From Flavobacterium sp. ACN6 (lineage in GTDB: Bacteria; Bacteroidota; Bacteroidia; Flavobacteriales; Flavobacteriaceae): DNA of 64,000 nucleotides. The notes below the pieces were generated by a model. The model was given only the letters and a program-made list of their open reading frames with translations, was not told the DNA's origin and made no database searches. The translations under genes were made by a program, and so were the position numbers. The stretch lies in the NCBI RefSeq assembly GCF_002304005.1, contig NZ_MRCQ01000014.1, positions 62,001 to 126,000 on the forward strand, read 5' to 3'. This document shows positions 17,897-26,429 of this stretch, in pieces (positions within the stretch are counted from its first letter, which is position 1; every line of letters starts with the position of its first letter).

Positions 17897-18099
17897 TACT
17901 AATATTCTAAAATAGAAAACGAGTTATGGTAGCCGATCCAACTGTTAGGTTCGAATCTGCAGCTAATCATTAATATTTAATTACAGGTGCAGTAAGTCAC
18001 TATCCAGCATTCATTCGTATTAAGCAGTCATCAGGTACAAATAAGGTACAAGATTAAAACCTGCAAAATTAATGCAGTTAATGAGAAAGAAAAACCACT

Positions 18100-18876
18100 T
18101 TACAACACCCCCTTGATTTTATGAAGTCCCTTAATTATATAATGCTCTCCATCAGGCAGTAAGGTCTGCCCTTTGGTAATCCAGGAAACACCAAAGGCAA
18201 TTACAGCAATGGATTCAAAAATAAAAACAAAAGGGAACTTTTCAAATTTCCATTCCGCAATAAAATAGATCCCCATAATAAGCAGACAGGCAATAATCAC
18301 CCAGCCGCATATCTTAAAAACAATATTGCGCTTTCCCTTCTGGGTCAGGGATCCATCAGCTGATCGAATCGGAATTTTTTCATCTTTCTTTACAAAAAAT
18401 ACCAGCGACATTACAGCCAGACAGCATAAAAAAACTGCGGCCAAAACAAAATGCTGCCACCTTCCCGAAATAAAATCAAATACTCCACCAGTGCCGGTAT
18501 GCACACTGTACTTACACTCCAGGCAGTCTTTCACAGTAGGCACAAAGGCAACTCCCATACCGCAGATCCCTGCAGTGAAAGTCAATAACTGTTCCTTCCA
18601 GTCGTAGCCTTTATAGGTAATAAGCAGTGTTCCTAAAACGCACAGCACTACCACTAATATGTCACCGCGGTCTGTATAATAATAATCACTAATGGAGGGT
18701 TCAAAACCGTAATAATCAGAAGGCCGTCTGGGAAATACCGACAAAACCACCGGAAGAAGCAGACCGCTGAATCCAATAAGATTTCGCAGTGTCAGGTACG
18801 AGAATACCAAATCATTATGCTGTTCCTTAAATTTATCAGAGGAATCATCTGCATCGGGGGTATCGACTTTGGCCAT
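18100..18876 (-). CDS. Conserved integral membrane protein, unknown function
   Basis: A 258-residue protein with about six hydrophobic segments: FSGLLLPVVLSVF near 40, ILVVVLCVLGTLLI near 73, FTAGICGMGVAFVPT near 98, FVLAAVFLCCLAVMSLVFF near 140, ICGWVIIACLLIMGIYFI near 190, FVFIFESIAVIAFGVSWI near 215. The N-terminus is acidic and soluble. YYYTDRGDILV between the first two segments and a KDCLECKYS loop are the most distinctive sites. I do not recognise a named family. It ends the run of minus-strand genes attached to the conjugation region. Confidence 0.75.
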   Translation of the reverse strand: MAKVDTPDADDSSDKFKEQHNDLVFSYLTLRNLIGFSGLLLPVVLSVFPRRPSDYYGFEPSISDYYYTDRGDILVVVLCVLGTLLITYKGYDWKEQLLTFTAGICGMGVAFVPTVKDCLECKYSVHTGTGGVFDFISGRWQHFVLAAVFLCCLAVMSLVFFVKKDEKIPIRSADGSLTQKGKRNIVFKICGWVIIACLLIMGIYFIAEWKFEKFPFVFIFESIAVIAFGVSWITKGQTLLPDGEHYIIKGLHKIKGVL

Positions 18877-18928
18877 AGTTCAGCTATTTTAAGTTACAGA
18901 ATATGAAATTTGAAAACAATAAAAAAAA

Positions 18929-18962
18929 GAGCCAATAACTTAAGTATAAGCATCATTGGCCC
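18929..18962 (-). terminator. Rho-independent terminator after the tra-region accessory genes
   Basis: Arms GAGCCAAT and ATTGGCCC form a stem followed on the minus strand by eight Ts. It lies about 90 bp beyond the stop at 19055 and upstream of the membrane-protein gene, so it probably ends the long tra transcript. Confidence 0.65.
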
Positions 18963-19054
18963 TTTGTAAAAAAAATCATAACGATCACTAAGATACACAA
19001 TATTAACAAGATACAGCGTTTAAACGCAAAAAATATTACCTTACTCCCCACTAT

Positions 19055-19393
19055 TTAAAATTGTGATTTAAATCTCTTATCAACCTCCTGCCGCATCTCA
19101 TTTACAGTCTTAATCCGCCCTGCCTTAATCCAGTCCAGCAATTCAGATCGCAGAAAATACAGCTTCTTGCCCTGCTTGCTGACCGGAATCTCGTTTCTGC
19201 ATACCTTGGAGTAAATGGTAGCCACCGAAAGCTTCAATAGTTTAGATGCCTCGATAATACTCATCAGCCCTGCATCTGCAGGCTCAGCGCTTTGTTTTTG
19301 CTGTATCTCTTTCAAAAGCCGCTCCATATTCTCCATCCGCATGGAAAGCGTCCCCAGGATATTAGGAAGATCTTCAAAGGTAAAGGGTTTCAT
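19055..19393 (-). CDS. Excisionase-type helix-turn-helix protein
   Basis: A 112-residue protein with an MerR/excisionase-like winged HTH at residues about 45-92: SIIEASKLLKLSVATIYSKV then EIPVSKQGKKLYFLRSELLDWI. An acidic, helical N-terminal 40 residues (MRMENMERLLKEIQQKQ) may be a short coiled coil. Proteins of this type in Bacteroidota mobile elements regulate excision or transfer. It overlaps the stop of the upstream gene by 4 bp (ATGA). Confidence 0.82.
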   Translation of the reverse strand: MKPFTFEDLPNILGTLSMRMENMERLLKEIQQKQSAEPADAGLMSIIEASKLLKLSVATIYSKVCRNEIPVSKQGKKLYFLRSELLDWIKAGRIKTVNEMRQEVDKRFKSQF

Positions 19394-19710
19394 AACAGTT
19401 CAATATTACGCAGTTCAAAATCAAAAAAATAAATCCGGCTGCCTCTTGTCTTTTTAAAAGAAGGCTCATAACGCAGGTAGCCGTATTCATGCAGTTCATG
19501 CATGCATTTATGGTAGGTGTATTTGGAGGATATCTTGGCAATCGGTGCAAGTTCCTGCCGGAATACTTCAACAGGATTGATAAAACCCTTAAGGGATCGA
19601 TACCGAAGCAGTGCCGCATAAATGGCAATATGGGTACTGCTGATCCGGTAATCCTGTTCAATCACCGAAAAGAAATCCGATAAGGGTTTTATACTTTCCA
19701 TAAGTGTCAC
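19390..19710 (-). CDS. Small winged-helix-like regulator of the mobile element
   Basis: A 106-residue basic protein. The central part (ISSTHIAIYAALLRYRS, then FRQELAPIAKISSKYTYHKC, then MHELHEYGYLRYEPSFKK) has the pattern of a winged helix in which ISSKYTYHKCMHEL would be the recognition helix and GYLRYEPS the wing. Similar proteins sit beside excisionase-like genes in conjugative elements of Flavobacteriia; a named function is not known. It overlaps its neighbours on both sides by 4 bp, showing translational coupling within one operon. Confidence 0.7.
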   Translation of the reverse strand: MTLMESIKPLSDFFSVIEQDYRISSTHIAIYAALLRYRSLKGFINPVEVFRQELAPIAKISSKYTYHKCMHELHEYGYLRYEPSFKKTRGSRIYFFDFELRNIELL

Positions 19711-20846
19711 ATGGATTGGGATTTCACCTTTCTTTTTTTACTTTCCTTCTGCCCCGCGGCTTCAGGCTCACCGTCCAGATCTTTCGCCTGCTTTTTGGAT
19801 ACCGATTTCTCCTGCCCCTGCTGCAGCTTCTCCTCTTTGCTTTCACGGTGGTTAATGCGCTGCATATTTGTATCATACACATTAACGGTTTTAAAACGCG
19901 GATTGGCTTCCACATAGTGTTTACTCTCGACACCAGACACCACAAAAGTAACGGACTGCAGGTTTCCTTTTTTCAATGAATTTAAAAGATCTTCCTTGAA
20001 TTTCGGGGTCTCCAGCTCTTTGATCGAATGTTTAGACAAAGCGGCTTCTAAATCAAATCCATAGTTCTGGTGGTAATGGTTCATCTTGAAGTTCCCATTA
20101 GGCTCAGCGTCCTTGAAATCCAATTGAACATAGGAATTATACACCTCTCCCTGCTTGTTTTTGAGATCTTTGTTCACCGCTCTTCCATCCAAAAGGTTAA
20201 AGGCTTCTTTCATGGTAAAGGTATTGTCCTTACTGACATAAAAAATCTGCTCGGGTGCATGCGCCGCGCCTTCTTTCTGCAGTACAGCCTTATAGGAATT
20301 AAAGAAATACAAATCACTCTGGTCTGACTTTTTAAAAGACAGCTCCGAAGACAAAGTCCCGTTGTCAAATTTCGCTTCATGCGGGATGGTAAATTCCTTT
20401 TCTCCTTTTTCCATTTTCTCTTTCAATACCCCCTGCAGTGTTTCTCCAAAGCCGGTGTATTTAATCTGATCGGCTAAAAATTCTAAATTTTTCTGATTCA
20501 TAACGTTTGTATTTAAATTGTTTTCTACTATTTCACTGCTGTCCCGCAAAAGCCTTGCATAGGACGTAAGATCCAATACCAATACCTCATTGGAGGTGGT
20601 AATACCGCTCTCTATAACTATTTTTAAATCACCTCTCATAGAAGCAATCGGCATCCATTGATACTGCTCCACAGCATTCGACTTCTCTAAACAGCATTCT
20701 CTTGCTTTCAATGGCGTTTCAAAAAACTCAAGGGTCCCAAAATCCGATATCTGATGCAGCGGAAAAACGGTATACTGATACCCTATGGTCTGCTTGTCTG
20801 CAGCAATAGCTGCCAGTATTTCTAAGTCACTACTATTTACAATCAT
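19707..20846 (-). CDS. Conserved protein of Bacteroidota conjugative elements, unknown function
   Basis: A 379-residue protein. From Met at about residue 116 (MNQKNLEFLADQIKYTGFGE) onward it resembles a conserved protein common in Flavobacteriia conjugative elements, with SFKKSDQSDLYFFNSYKAVL near 170, LDGRAVNKDLKNKQGEVYNS near 218 and NVYDTNMQRINHRESKEE near 327, ending in a Lys-rich disordered tail. The first 115 residues (IGYQYTVFPLHQISDFG) look like a separate domain and may be a fusion or a separate gene joined in frame. No enzymatic motif is visible. It sits 7 bp after traN. Confidence 0.7.
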   Translation of the reverse strand: MIVNSSDLEILAAIAADKQTIGYQYTVFPLHQISDFGTLEFFETPLKARECCLEKSNAVEQYQWMPIASMRGDLKIVIESGITTSNEVLVLDLTSYARLLRDSSEIVENNLNTNVMNQKNLEFLADQIKYTGFGETLQGVLKEKMEKGEKEFTIPHEAKFDNGTLSSELSFKKSDQSDLYFFNSYKAVLQKEGAAHAPEQIFYVSKDNTFTMKEAFNLLDGRAVNKDLKNKQGEVYNSYVQLDFKDAEPNGNFKMNHYHQNYGFDLEAALSKHSIKELETPKFKEDLLNSLKKGNLQSVTFVVSGVESKHYVEANPRFKTVNVYDTNMQRINHRESKEEKLQQGQEKSVSKKQAKDLDGEPEAAGQKESKKRKVKSQSM

Positions 20847-20853
20847 GATAGAA

Positions 20854-21726
20854 CTAAAAAGGCTCAGTGCTGAATTCCCCTATAGGAATAACTTTATCGG
20901 TCAGACTATTACTAACATTGAGCTCCAAATGACGACCGCCGTTCTTCTCAATGAGCTGCAGTGTCAAATACTTATTCTCCGGGATGGTAAATTTCTCCAG
21001 TGCATAAACTTTAATGACTTTAGACTCATAAGGAATCACCAAATCAGATGCACTGTCATACAGCGGCTCCAGTTCAATTTCCTGCGAGGCGGTGCGTTTT
21101 GATTTTCTCTGGTCCCTGATAAAAAAACGAAACTGATCAACATCATAGTTAATCTTGGATTTATTCTCCAATACAACGCGCAGATACAATACATCCCCAT
21201 TAATAAAAATACCGTTGACCTCCAGACTGATCTGATACTTTGACTTTTTTAAACCGCTGGTCTTTTTCTTTTTCAATACCGCAAGGGAAGCCAGCTGTTC
21301 TATCTGCTTTTGATTATCGTTCTCCAAGGAAAACAATACCTCTTTACTCGCTGCCAGCACATTTACTGCCTTTATATTTAAATCGGGGCAGTCTTCATTA
21401 TAGTTCAGCAAAAAGACATATAATTTGGCGTCTGCGGTTACAACCGTGAGATTGGTATGCAAAAAATACTGCTTCGCGGCTTTAACCAGCAGTATGTTCT
21501 CCACGCCGCCCGCTTTCTGCACCAACACATCGGCACTTCCCTTATCGATGCTTTTAATTGGATAAGGAAAAACGATGCTGGTCGTCTTAGAATATCCAAT
21601 CTGGAGGTTCTGGTACTGGTCTTCATTAAAAACACCCTCCCTGGCTTCACCCTGTGGGCGAGCTGACACAAAAACCAGCAGTAAACCCCATACAAACAAA
21701 TGATTCATTCTTTTCAACAATTTCAT
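20854..21726 (-). CDS. traN: Conjugative transposon protein TraN (VirB9-like)
   Basis: About 290 residues, exported (LFVWGLLLVFVSARPQG). It contains the TraN blocks YSKTTSIVFPYPIKSIDKGS near 45, VENILLVKAAKQYFLHTNLT, and C-terminal beta-rich segments such as FFIRDQRKSKRTASQEIE. TraN is the periplasmic/outer-membrane core component of CTnDOT-type transfer machines, comparable with VirB9. I chose the ATG at 21726, since it follows the traM stop at 21755; an upstream ATG at 21774 would overlap traM by 20 bp. Confidence 0.88.
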   Translation of the reverse strand: MKLLKRMNHLFVWGLLLVFVSARPQGEAREGVFNEDQYQNLQIGYSKTTSIVFPYPIKSIDKGSADVLVQKAGGVENILLVKAAKQYFLHTNLTVVTADAKLYVFLLNYNEDCPDLNIKAVNVLAASKEVLFSLENDNQKQIEQLASLAVLKKKKTSGLKKSKYQISLEVNGIFINGDVLYLRVVLENKSKINYDVDQFRFFIRDQRKSKRTASQEIELEPLYDSASDLVIPYESKVIKVYALEKFTIPENKYLTLQLIEKNGGRHLELNVSNSLTDKVIPIGEFSTEPF

Positions 21727-21754
21727 AGCAGCTCTTTTTAAGATTTTTAAAAAT

Positions 21755-23020
21755 TTAATTCTTTTGTTTTTCATCGTATAAAAGCACCTGGTATCCTGCT
21801 TTGACCACCACTTTTATGAGTTTTACCTTTTTACTCATCAGACTCTTGGCCGCCTCGATTCCCATTCCCGCTGCCTGCGCTCCCCACGAGTCTGAAATCC
21901 CGGAAAGCCCCACCGACTGTATCGAGCGGTCAGCAGAGGCTTTGGCGACATCCCTGCCCAAAGCTCCTGGAATGTAAATCCCATTAATGCCGTCCCTGTC
22001 ATAAAGGGCAAGGGCAACAGCAAAAATGGAATTCCTGAATTGGATGTTAGCAATTTTAACCTCAAGTCTTTCCCCTTTTAACATGGCTGTTCCAAAAAGA
22101 AAAGTGTTTTTCGGGATTACAGTTCCCTGCAGCACAATATCATGGGTCAGTCTTAATTTCACCACCGATCCGTTAACAAGGGTCTGGGTCTGATGAACGA
22201 CCGCCTCAAGAGCATTCTGCATTTCTTCAGGGGATGGCTCTTCATCCAGCGCATAAAAGGCATTCGATTTTAAAGAATGGACAGCATTAGCATGCTCCTG
22301 AAGTGAGCTGACCGTATGCTCCTGTTTGTTTTTCTGGACCGAGTATATCTTCCCTTTCGTGCTCTCTGAAGACTGCTTGAGCCTTTGCTCTACCCGCGAA
22401 GGATGTTGAATGTCCAGTATATTCTCCAGCATGCCTCCAAGCTGCTGCAGTTCGGGATCAGGTTCCTGCACCGAACCCAGAGAAGACATCATTTTTTCCA
22501 AGTTCTTGATCTCTGGACTCTCAGAGCTGTAATGTTCAAACTCCCGCATATCCTGCCCGTAACTATTTCCCGAAGCAGGCGCACTGATTGCCTTTTGAAG
22601 CGCTTGCAGTTTAGCATACACCTTCTGCTCCTTTCTGTCCTGAAGAGCTATTGGATTCAGACCTGAAGTCCCAGTACCAAAACGACGCGCCTGCAAATCA
22701 ACAGACGTAAAATCCAAAGAATCAACAAGCCCCACCCGTAAATAATTAGGATCTTTTTTAATCTGTTCCTGGCGCTTAATGGAATCCACTGCTGCCTGAT
22801 CGTAATAACTCATTTTATCCAGCGCAGCATCTTCCTGAAACTTGGGAATGGGAAGCTTAAAATTGAAGCCGCCGTGCAGCTGCTTTTCATCAAACTGTGC
22901 CTCTGCCCTGCCTCCTCCGAGTATGTAAAATAAAAAAGTAATAAAAGGCAGTGTAATCACGGGAAGCACCAAAAGCAGTTTGCGCTTTCTGGCTTCCTGT
23001 ATAGAAATTGTTTTTTCCAT
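21755..23020 (-). CDS. traM: Conjugative transposon protein TraM (VirB10-like)
   Basis: A 421-residue inner-membrane-anchored protein with a single N-terminal membrane segment (LLLVLPVITLPFITFLFYIL). A long charged, Gln-rich periplasmic linker follows, then a C-terminal domain with VKLRLTHDIVLQGTVIPKNT, LYDRDGINGIYIPGALGRDV and a final helix. This matches TraM of CTnDOT-type elements, which spans the envelope like VirB10. It lies between the TraL-like gene (7-bp gap) and traN. Confidence 0.9.
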   Translation of the reverse strand: MEKTISIQEARKRKLLLVLPVITLPFITFLFYILGGGRAEAQFDEKQLHGGFNFKLPIPKFQEDAALDKMSYYDQAAVDSIKRQEQIKKDPNYLRVGLVDSLDFTSVDLQARRFGTGTSGLNPIALQDRKEQKVYAKLQALQKAISAPASGNSYGQDMREFEHYSSESPEIKNLEKMMSSLGSVQEPDPELQQLGGMLENILDIQHPSRVEQRLKQSSESTKGKIYSVQKNKQEHTVSSLQEHANAVHSLKSNAFYALDEEPSPEEMQNALEAVVHQTQTLVNGSVVKLRLTHDIVLQGTVIPKNTFLFGTAMLKGERLEVKIANIQFRNSIFAVALALYDRDGINGIYIPGALGRDVAKASADRSIQSVGLSGISDSWGAQAAGMGIEAAKSLMSKKVKLIKVVVKAGYQVLLYDEKQKN

Positions 23021-23027
23021 GATAGTA

Positions 23028-23294
23028 TTATTTTGAATTGATCGATTTAATTTTTAATATAACCGTTTTATAACCGCCTGAAGAACCAGCTTCAGAGAAC
23101 GATATATAAACAGTACAGAGAAAGAAACTCCCAGACAGCACTACAAACAAAACCAGCAGCCAAAGCAGTGTCCTTCTGGAAAATCCTTCTGTCCAACTTC
23201 CTAACTGTTCTGCCCATCTTTTTTGAGCAGCAGCATACCAGGAAGAACTAACCACAGCCTTACGCTCTTCCTGCTTGTTAAACATTGAGTTCAT
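23028..23294 (-). CDS. Small membrane protein in the TraL position
   Basis: An 88-residue protein with a basic N-terminus, one membrane segment (LLWLLVLFVVLSGSFFLCTV, residues about 44-63) and a short periplasmic tail. Its size, topology and place between traK and traM match TraL of Bacteroidota conjugative transposons; sequence resemblance alone is weak. Confidence 0.65.
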   Translation of the reverse strand: MNSMFNKQEERKAVVSSSWYAAAQKRWAEQLGSWTEGFSRRTLLWLLVLFVVLSGSFFLCTVYISFSEAGSSGGYKTVILKIKSINSK

Positions 23295-23305
23295 ATCCTA
23301 TCATT

Positions 23306-23926
23306 TTACTTTCTGTTCTCCACCCCTAAATCCCTATTCTCCAAAGTCGTCCAGCGCTCAATTAAAAACCCGTGCGGGTTATTATCGCTTCTTGATACAT
23401 TACGCAGGCTTCCCTGCGTGATCAGGCTTCTTTTTAAAATGCTGGTGGTTCGAATAATATGCTGGCGGGCATAACAGCTGAAACGATACGGATATTCCCC
23501 GATATCAACCGCCACACTGTCAATTTGAACGGTCTGGCTGATATTCCCTGATATAATTCCCGAATAAAAACCGTTTTCTTTCAGATCATCATACACCCGC
23601 TTAGCGCTGTCATCTGCCAGATAAAGGGCTTTGGTTACATTGGTTTTAATGACCTTGTCATCAGGATCAAGACTGAAAAAAAGCTTGTGAAAGGTTTTCA
23701 CATGATCCCGCGCTTCCACCGCTACATTATCCTTCCGCTCTGAACCATACGCTTCTAAAGCTTTGCCATTGGCCAGTATATACACCTTATCCTGCATCAG
23801 GGTTACCGATTCAAAGCTTTTATAAAGCGTAAAACAGCAGATCACAACACATCCTAAAACTACCAGCAGGGTAAAGCCCCTGATATATCTAAAAGCAGTA
23901 TCTATATTTTTCATTTTGGTAAACAT
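23306..23926 (-). CDS. traK: Conjugative transposon protein TraK (VirB8-like)
   Basis: A 206-residue protein with one N-terminal membrane helix (FTLLVVLGCVVICCFTLY) and a periplasmic domain (VEARDHVKTFHKLFFSLDPD, SGNISQTVQIDSVAVDIGEY, FLIERWTTLENRDLG). This is the TraK family of CTnDOT-type elements, which occupies the VirB8 place in the transfer channel. A start at Met5 is equally possible. The order traJ-traK-(traL)-traM-traN is the canonical one. Confidence 0.9.
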   Translation of the reverse strand: MFTKMKNIDTAFRYIRGFTLLVVLGCVVICCFTLYKSFESVTLMQDKVYILANGKALEAYGSERKDNVAVEARDHVKTFHKLFFSLDPDDKVIKTNVTKALYLADDSAKRVYDDLKENGFYSGIISGNISQTVQIDSVAVDIGEYPYRFSCYARQHIIRTTSILKRSLITQGSLRNVSRSDNNPHGFLIERWTTLENRDLGVENRK

Positions 23927-23949
23927 GAGCCGTGTTTTTTAAATTGAAT

Positions 23950-25152
23950 TTATTTGGAATTTCCCCTGAGCTTATCGCTTTTATAATCTCCCTGCTCCTT
24001 AAAATAAGGACTGCTTCCAGCGGTAGAGGCCATGCTTTGATTCATCCTCGCATCAGCATCTCCCATCATATCTTTAACCATTCCGGCTCCCTGTGCGGTT
24101 TTAGAAACCACTGATGCAGCCGAACCGGCAAACAAAGTGGTTACTTTCTGTCCCAATGCACTGCCTCCTCCAGCATGCACTATGTAATTGGCTACCGAAG
24201 GCACTGTGAAGTATCCTATAATGCCGATTATCATAAAAATCAAAAATGCAGTATCGGTCCTGCTGAAAAAAGTATCACCCGTGCTCTGCACCTGTGATAA
24301 ATCCAGTTTGAGCATGAGCTCCTGAATCTTTCCAATAATGCTTCCAAAGATATTGGCCACGGGAAGCCAGAGGTAAATATTGATATACCGGGCCAGCCAT
24401 ACGGTAAGGGTATGCTGAAAGCCGTCAAATACCGCCAGTCCAAATACGAGCGGTCCCAAAATGGAAAGCACCACAAGCTGGAATGTCCGAAGCGTATCAA
24501 TACACAAGGCCGCAGCTTCGAACAAAACCCGAAGCACCTCACTTAGCCATTCCTTAACGGAATTTCTAAAATTATAAGAAGCTTTCTCCATCGCAAACTT
24601 CACATCATTGCCAATTCCTGCCAGCATACTTTCATCCGATGGATCTTCATCATGGGTATATTTGTACCACCTGTCGCGATCTCCTGTTCCGGTGACCCCT
24701 ACATACATTTTCCACGGATCGGTCTGCTTGACGGCCTTTTCCTTTTCTTTCAAAAGCACCGCCACTGCATTATTGGATCCCGCCACCATAGCACCAGTTG
24801 CCGTTACAGTGGGTTTCATCACCCCGTTAATCAAAGCCAGCACAGAAGGAAAAATCAGGATACAGAACCCGATTGCAAAAGGACGGAACAAGGGATAAAA
24901 ATCTATCGGCTCTGCATTGGCAATATGACGCCAGACACGAGAAGCGATATACCAGATCGTTCCAAATCCCGCTATACCCTGCCCCACTGCAATAAGGTTA
25001 CTGCATAAAGGCATCATCTCCTCATAGAGCTGGTCTAATACCGAGTGCAGGCTCTGCATCTCCTCCCCAAGTCCCTGCCCCCGCATCAGACAAGGCACCA
25101 GCAATAAGACAAGCAGGAACAAAAATCTCTTTAAAAAAGTATAACGATCCAT
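23950..25152 (-). CDS. traJ: Conjugative transposon protein TraJ (VirB6-like)
   Basis: A 400-residue polytopic inner-membrane protein. After a cleavable-looking leader (FLFLLVLLLVPCLMRGQG) there are several membrane spans, e.g. IAVGQGIAGFGTIWYIASRV near 53, FAIGFCILIFPSVLALINGV near 90, LVVLSILGPLVFGLAVFDGF near 227 and FLIFMIIGIIGYFTVPSVAN near 310. The C-terminal Gly/Ala-rich tail is typical of TraJ, the VirB6/TrbL-like channel protein. It starts 5 bp after the upstream stop. Confidence 0.9.
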   Translation of the reverse strand: MDRYTFLKRFLFLLVLLLVPCLMRGQGLGEEMQSLHSVLDQLYEEMMPLCSNLIAVGQGIAGFGTIWYIASRVWRHIANAEPIDFYPLFRPFAIGFCILIFPSVLALINGVMKPTVTATGAMVAGSNNAVAVLLKEKEKAVKQTDPWKMYVGVTGTGDRDRWYKYTHDEDPSDESMLAGIGNDVKFAMEKASYNFRNSVKEWLSEVLRVLFEAAALCIDTLRTFQLVVLSILGPLVFGLAVFDGFQHTLTVWLARYINIYLWLPVANIFGSIIGKIQELMLKLDLSQVQSTGDTFFSRTDTAFLIFMIIGIIGYFTVPSVANYIVHAGGGSALGQKVTTLFAGSAASVVSKTAQGAGMVKDMMGDADARMNQSMASTAGSSPYFKEQGDYKSDKLRGNSK

Positions 25153-25156
25153 CCCT

Positions 25157-25789
25157 TTAGTTTTTTAATTCCTGAAAAGATCTCGAAGCATAAACCTCTG
25201 CTGTCTCCTTGGCTCTCTGGAGCACCAGCACGCTGGATTCCCGATTGAAAGTGCGAAGGAATAACAGTTTGTCCTGCATCTGCAGATAAATGTTATCCAC
25301 GGCCTGGAGCCTCTCATCATCTGACATCCGGAGCTTGTCGGCGGTGACCACCATCAGAAGCTCATCAAGATTGCGCAGGCTCTGGCTTAAAAGATTCGCA
25401 TATACCTTTTCAAAATAATTGATCTCCTGCACTGAAAAACTCCCTGACTTAAAACGCCTGAGTCCACTTTTACTTTCCCTTGTCAATTGAATCTGAAAAT
25501 CTGCTATCTCTGCCACTCTTTTATAATTCTTCACCGCAGGGCTGACCTGCATTAGGGCATCTAAAAAAGTTTTATGCAGACTGAAATTACCTTCGGACAT
25601 ATCCTTAACGGCTTTGTATCCTCCCGAGAGCAGCTCATAGCCTTTTTTCATATCACTTAAAATCTTTTTAAACTGCGACAGCTTTTCAATGTTTAAAAGC
25701 AGCTGCTGGATCTCCGCGGACTGTGCCCCTGCCCTGTTGGTAAAACATCCAAAACCAATAAGCATCATAATCATCACTATCTTTTTCAT
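25157..25789 (-). CDS. Exported TraI-related helical protein (paralogue 3)
   Basis: About 210 residues with a signal peptide (IVMIMMLIGFGCFTNRAGAQ) and an all-helical mature part. EINYFEKVYANLLSQSLRNL near 130 and VLVLQRAKETAEVYASRSF at the end align by eye with the proteins at 25800-26414 and 26430-27119. Such proteins are sometimes labelled TerB-like or TraI-like; in the machine they probably take a VirB5/TrbJ-like role. The ATG at 25789 follows the previous stop; a longer frame to 25819 would overlap it. Confidence 0.78.
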   Translation of the reverse strand: MKKIVMIMMLIGFGCFTNRAGAQSAEIQQLLLNIEKLSQFKKILSDMKKGYELLSGGYKAVKDMSEGNFSLHKTFLDALMQVSPAVKNYKRVAEIADFQIQLTRESKSGLRRFKSGSFSVQEINYFEKVYANLLSQSLRNLDELLMVVTADKLRMSDDERLQAVDNIYLQMQDKLLFLRTFNRESSVLVLQRAKETAEVYASRSFQELKN

Positions 25790-25799
25790 CTCTTTCCCT

Positions 25800-26414
25800 T
25801 TATAATCCGTAAATACCATTCAAATCCCTGGAATCTTTTTGATCTCCTGCTTTTGAAATCCAAAGCAGTCTGGCTTCCTTACTAAAAGCAATACAGAAAT
25901 TATAATCCGCAAGCATCATTTCATAAAGCGCATCAATACGCGCTAAGCGCTCATTATCCTTAAGTTCCACTTTGGAATCGCTTGTCATGACCAGCAGTGC
26001 ATCAAGTGTCCTGCTGCAATTCTCAAGCAGTCTTTCAAATGACCGCGCAATGTACTCCAGTTCACTGCCGTGAAACAGGTCACTGCCCTTAAGATCGGTA
26101 TAGGTCTTTCTGCAGGCTTTTATAATCTGAAACTGCAAAGCAATAATCTCGGCTGTCTTCCAATACTGCTGAACTTTAGGGTTAATCTTCATAAGAGAAG
26201 TAAAATAATCTCCGTGCAGTTTCACTTCCCCTCTCTTGGCATCACCAATAAAATGCAGCCCTTTGGATACCGCCGAGTATCCTTTAGTGGCATAATCCAT
26301 ATACACCTGAAGCGCCCCAATCTGAAGCAGCAGTTCCTTTCGCTGCTTGGCCTGCGATAAAACGGCCTGCTGCAAAAACAGCAGTACCATCAAAACTAAA
26401 ATCACTTTTTTCAT
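25800..26414 (-). CDS. Exported TraI-related helical protein (paralogue 2)
   Basis: A 204-residue protein with a signal peptide (VILVLMVLLFLQQAVLSQ) and a helical body. ELEYIARSFERLLENCSRTL near 120 and LKDNERLARIDALYEMM near 150 match the conserved third of its two neighbours. It has diverged more than they have, e.g. an extra GSDLFHG loop and loss of the QRAK motif. Probably an exported transfer component; the individual role is unknown. Confidence 0.75.
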   Translation of the reverse strand: MKKVILVLMVLLFLQQAVLSQAKQRKELLLQIGALQVYMDYATKGYSAVSKGLHFIGDAKRGEVKLHGDYFTSLMKINPKVQQYWKTAEIIALQFQIIKACRKTYTDLKGSDLFHGSELEYIARSFERLLENCSRTLDALLVMTSDSKVELKDNERLARIDALYEMMLADYNFCIAFSKEARLLWISKAGDQKDSRDLNGIYGL

Positions 26415-26429
26415 GCTATTTCCCCTGTA

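Larger units (their letters stand above)
17604..18099. other. Intergenic region with repeat copies, candidate element junction
   Basis: About 500 bp between the YceI gene and the first gene of the conjugation region. It holds two copies each of repeats A and B, a GGTTCGAATC sequence at about 17948-17957 resembling a tRNA T-loop, and a near-tandem GGTACAA at about 18033-18050. No gene is seen. This may be the join between the metabolic island and the conjugative element. Confidence 0.5.

Noticed and set aside
17930..17975. GGTTCGAATC resembling a tRNA T-arm
   Set aside because: The flanking bases do not pair into a T-stem, and no acceptor or anticodon stem can be drawn, so it is not called as a tRNA.
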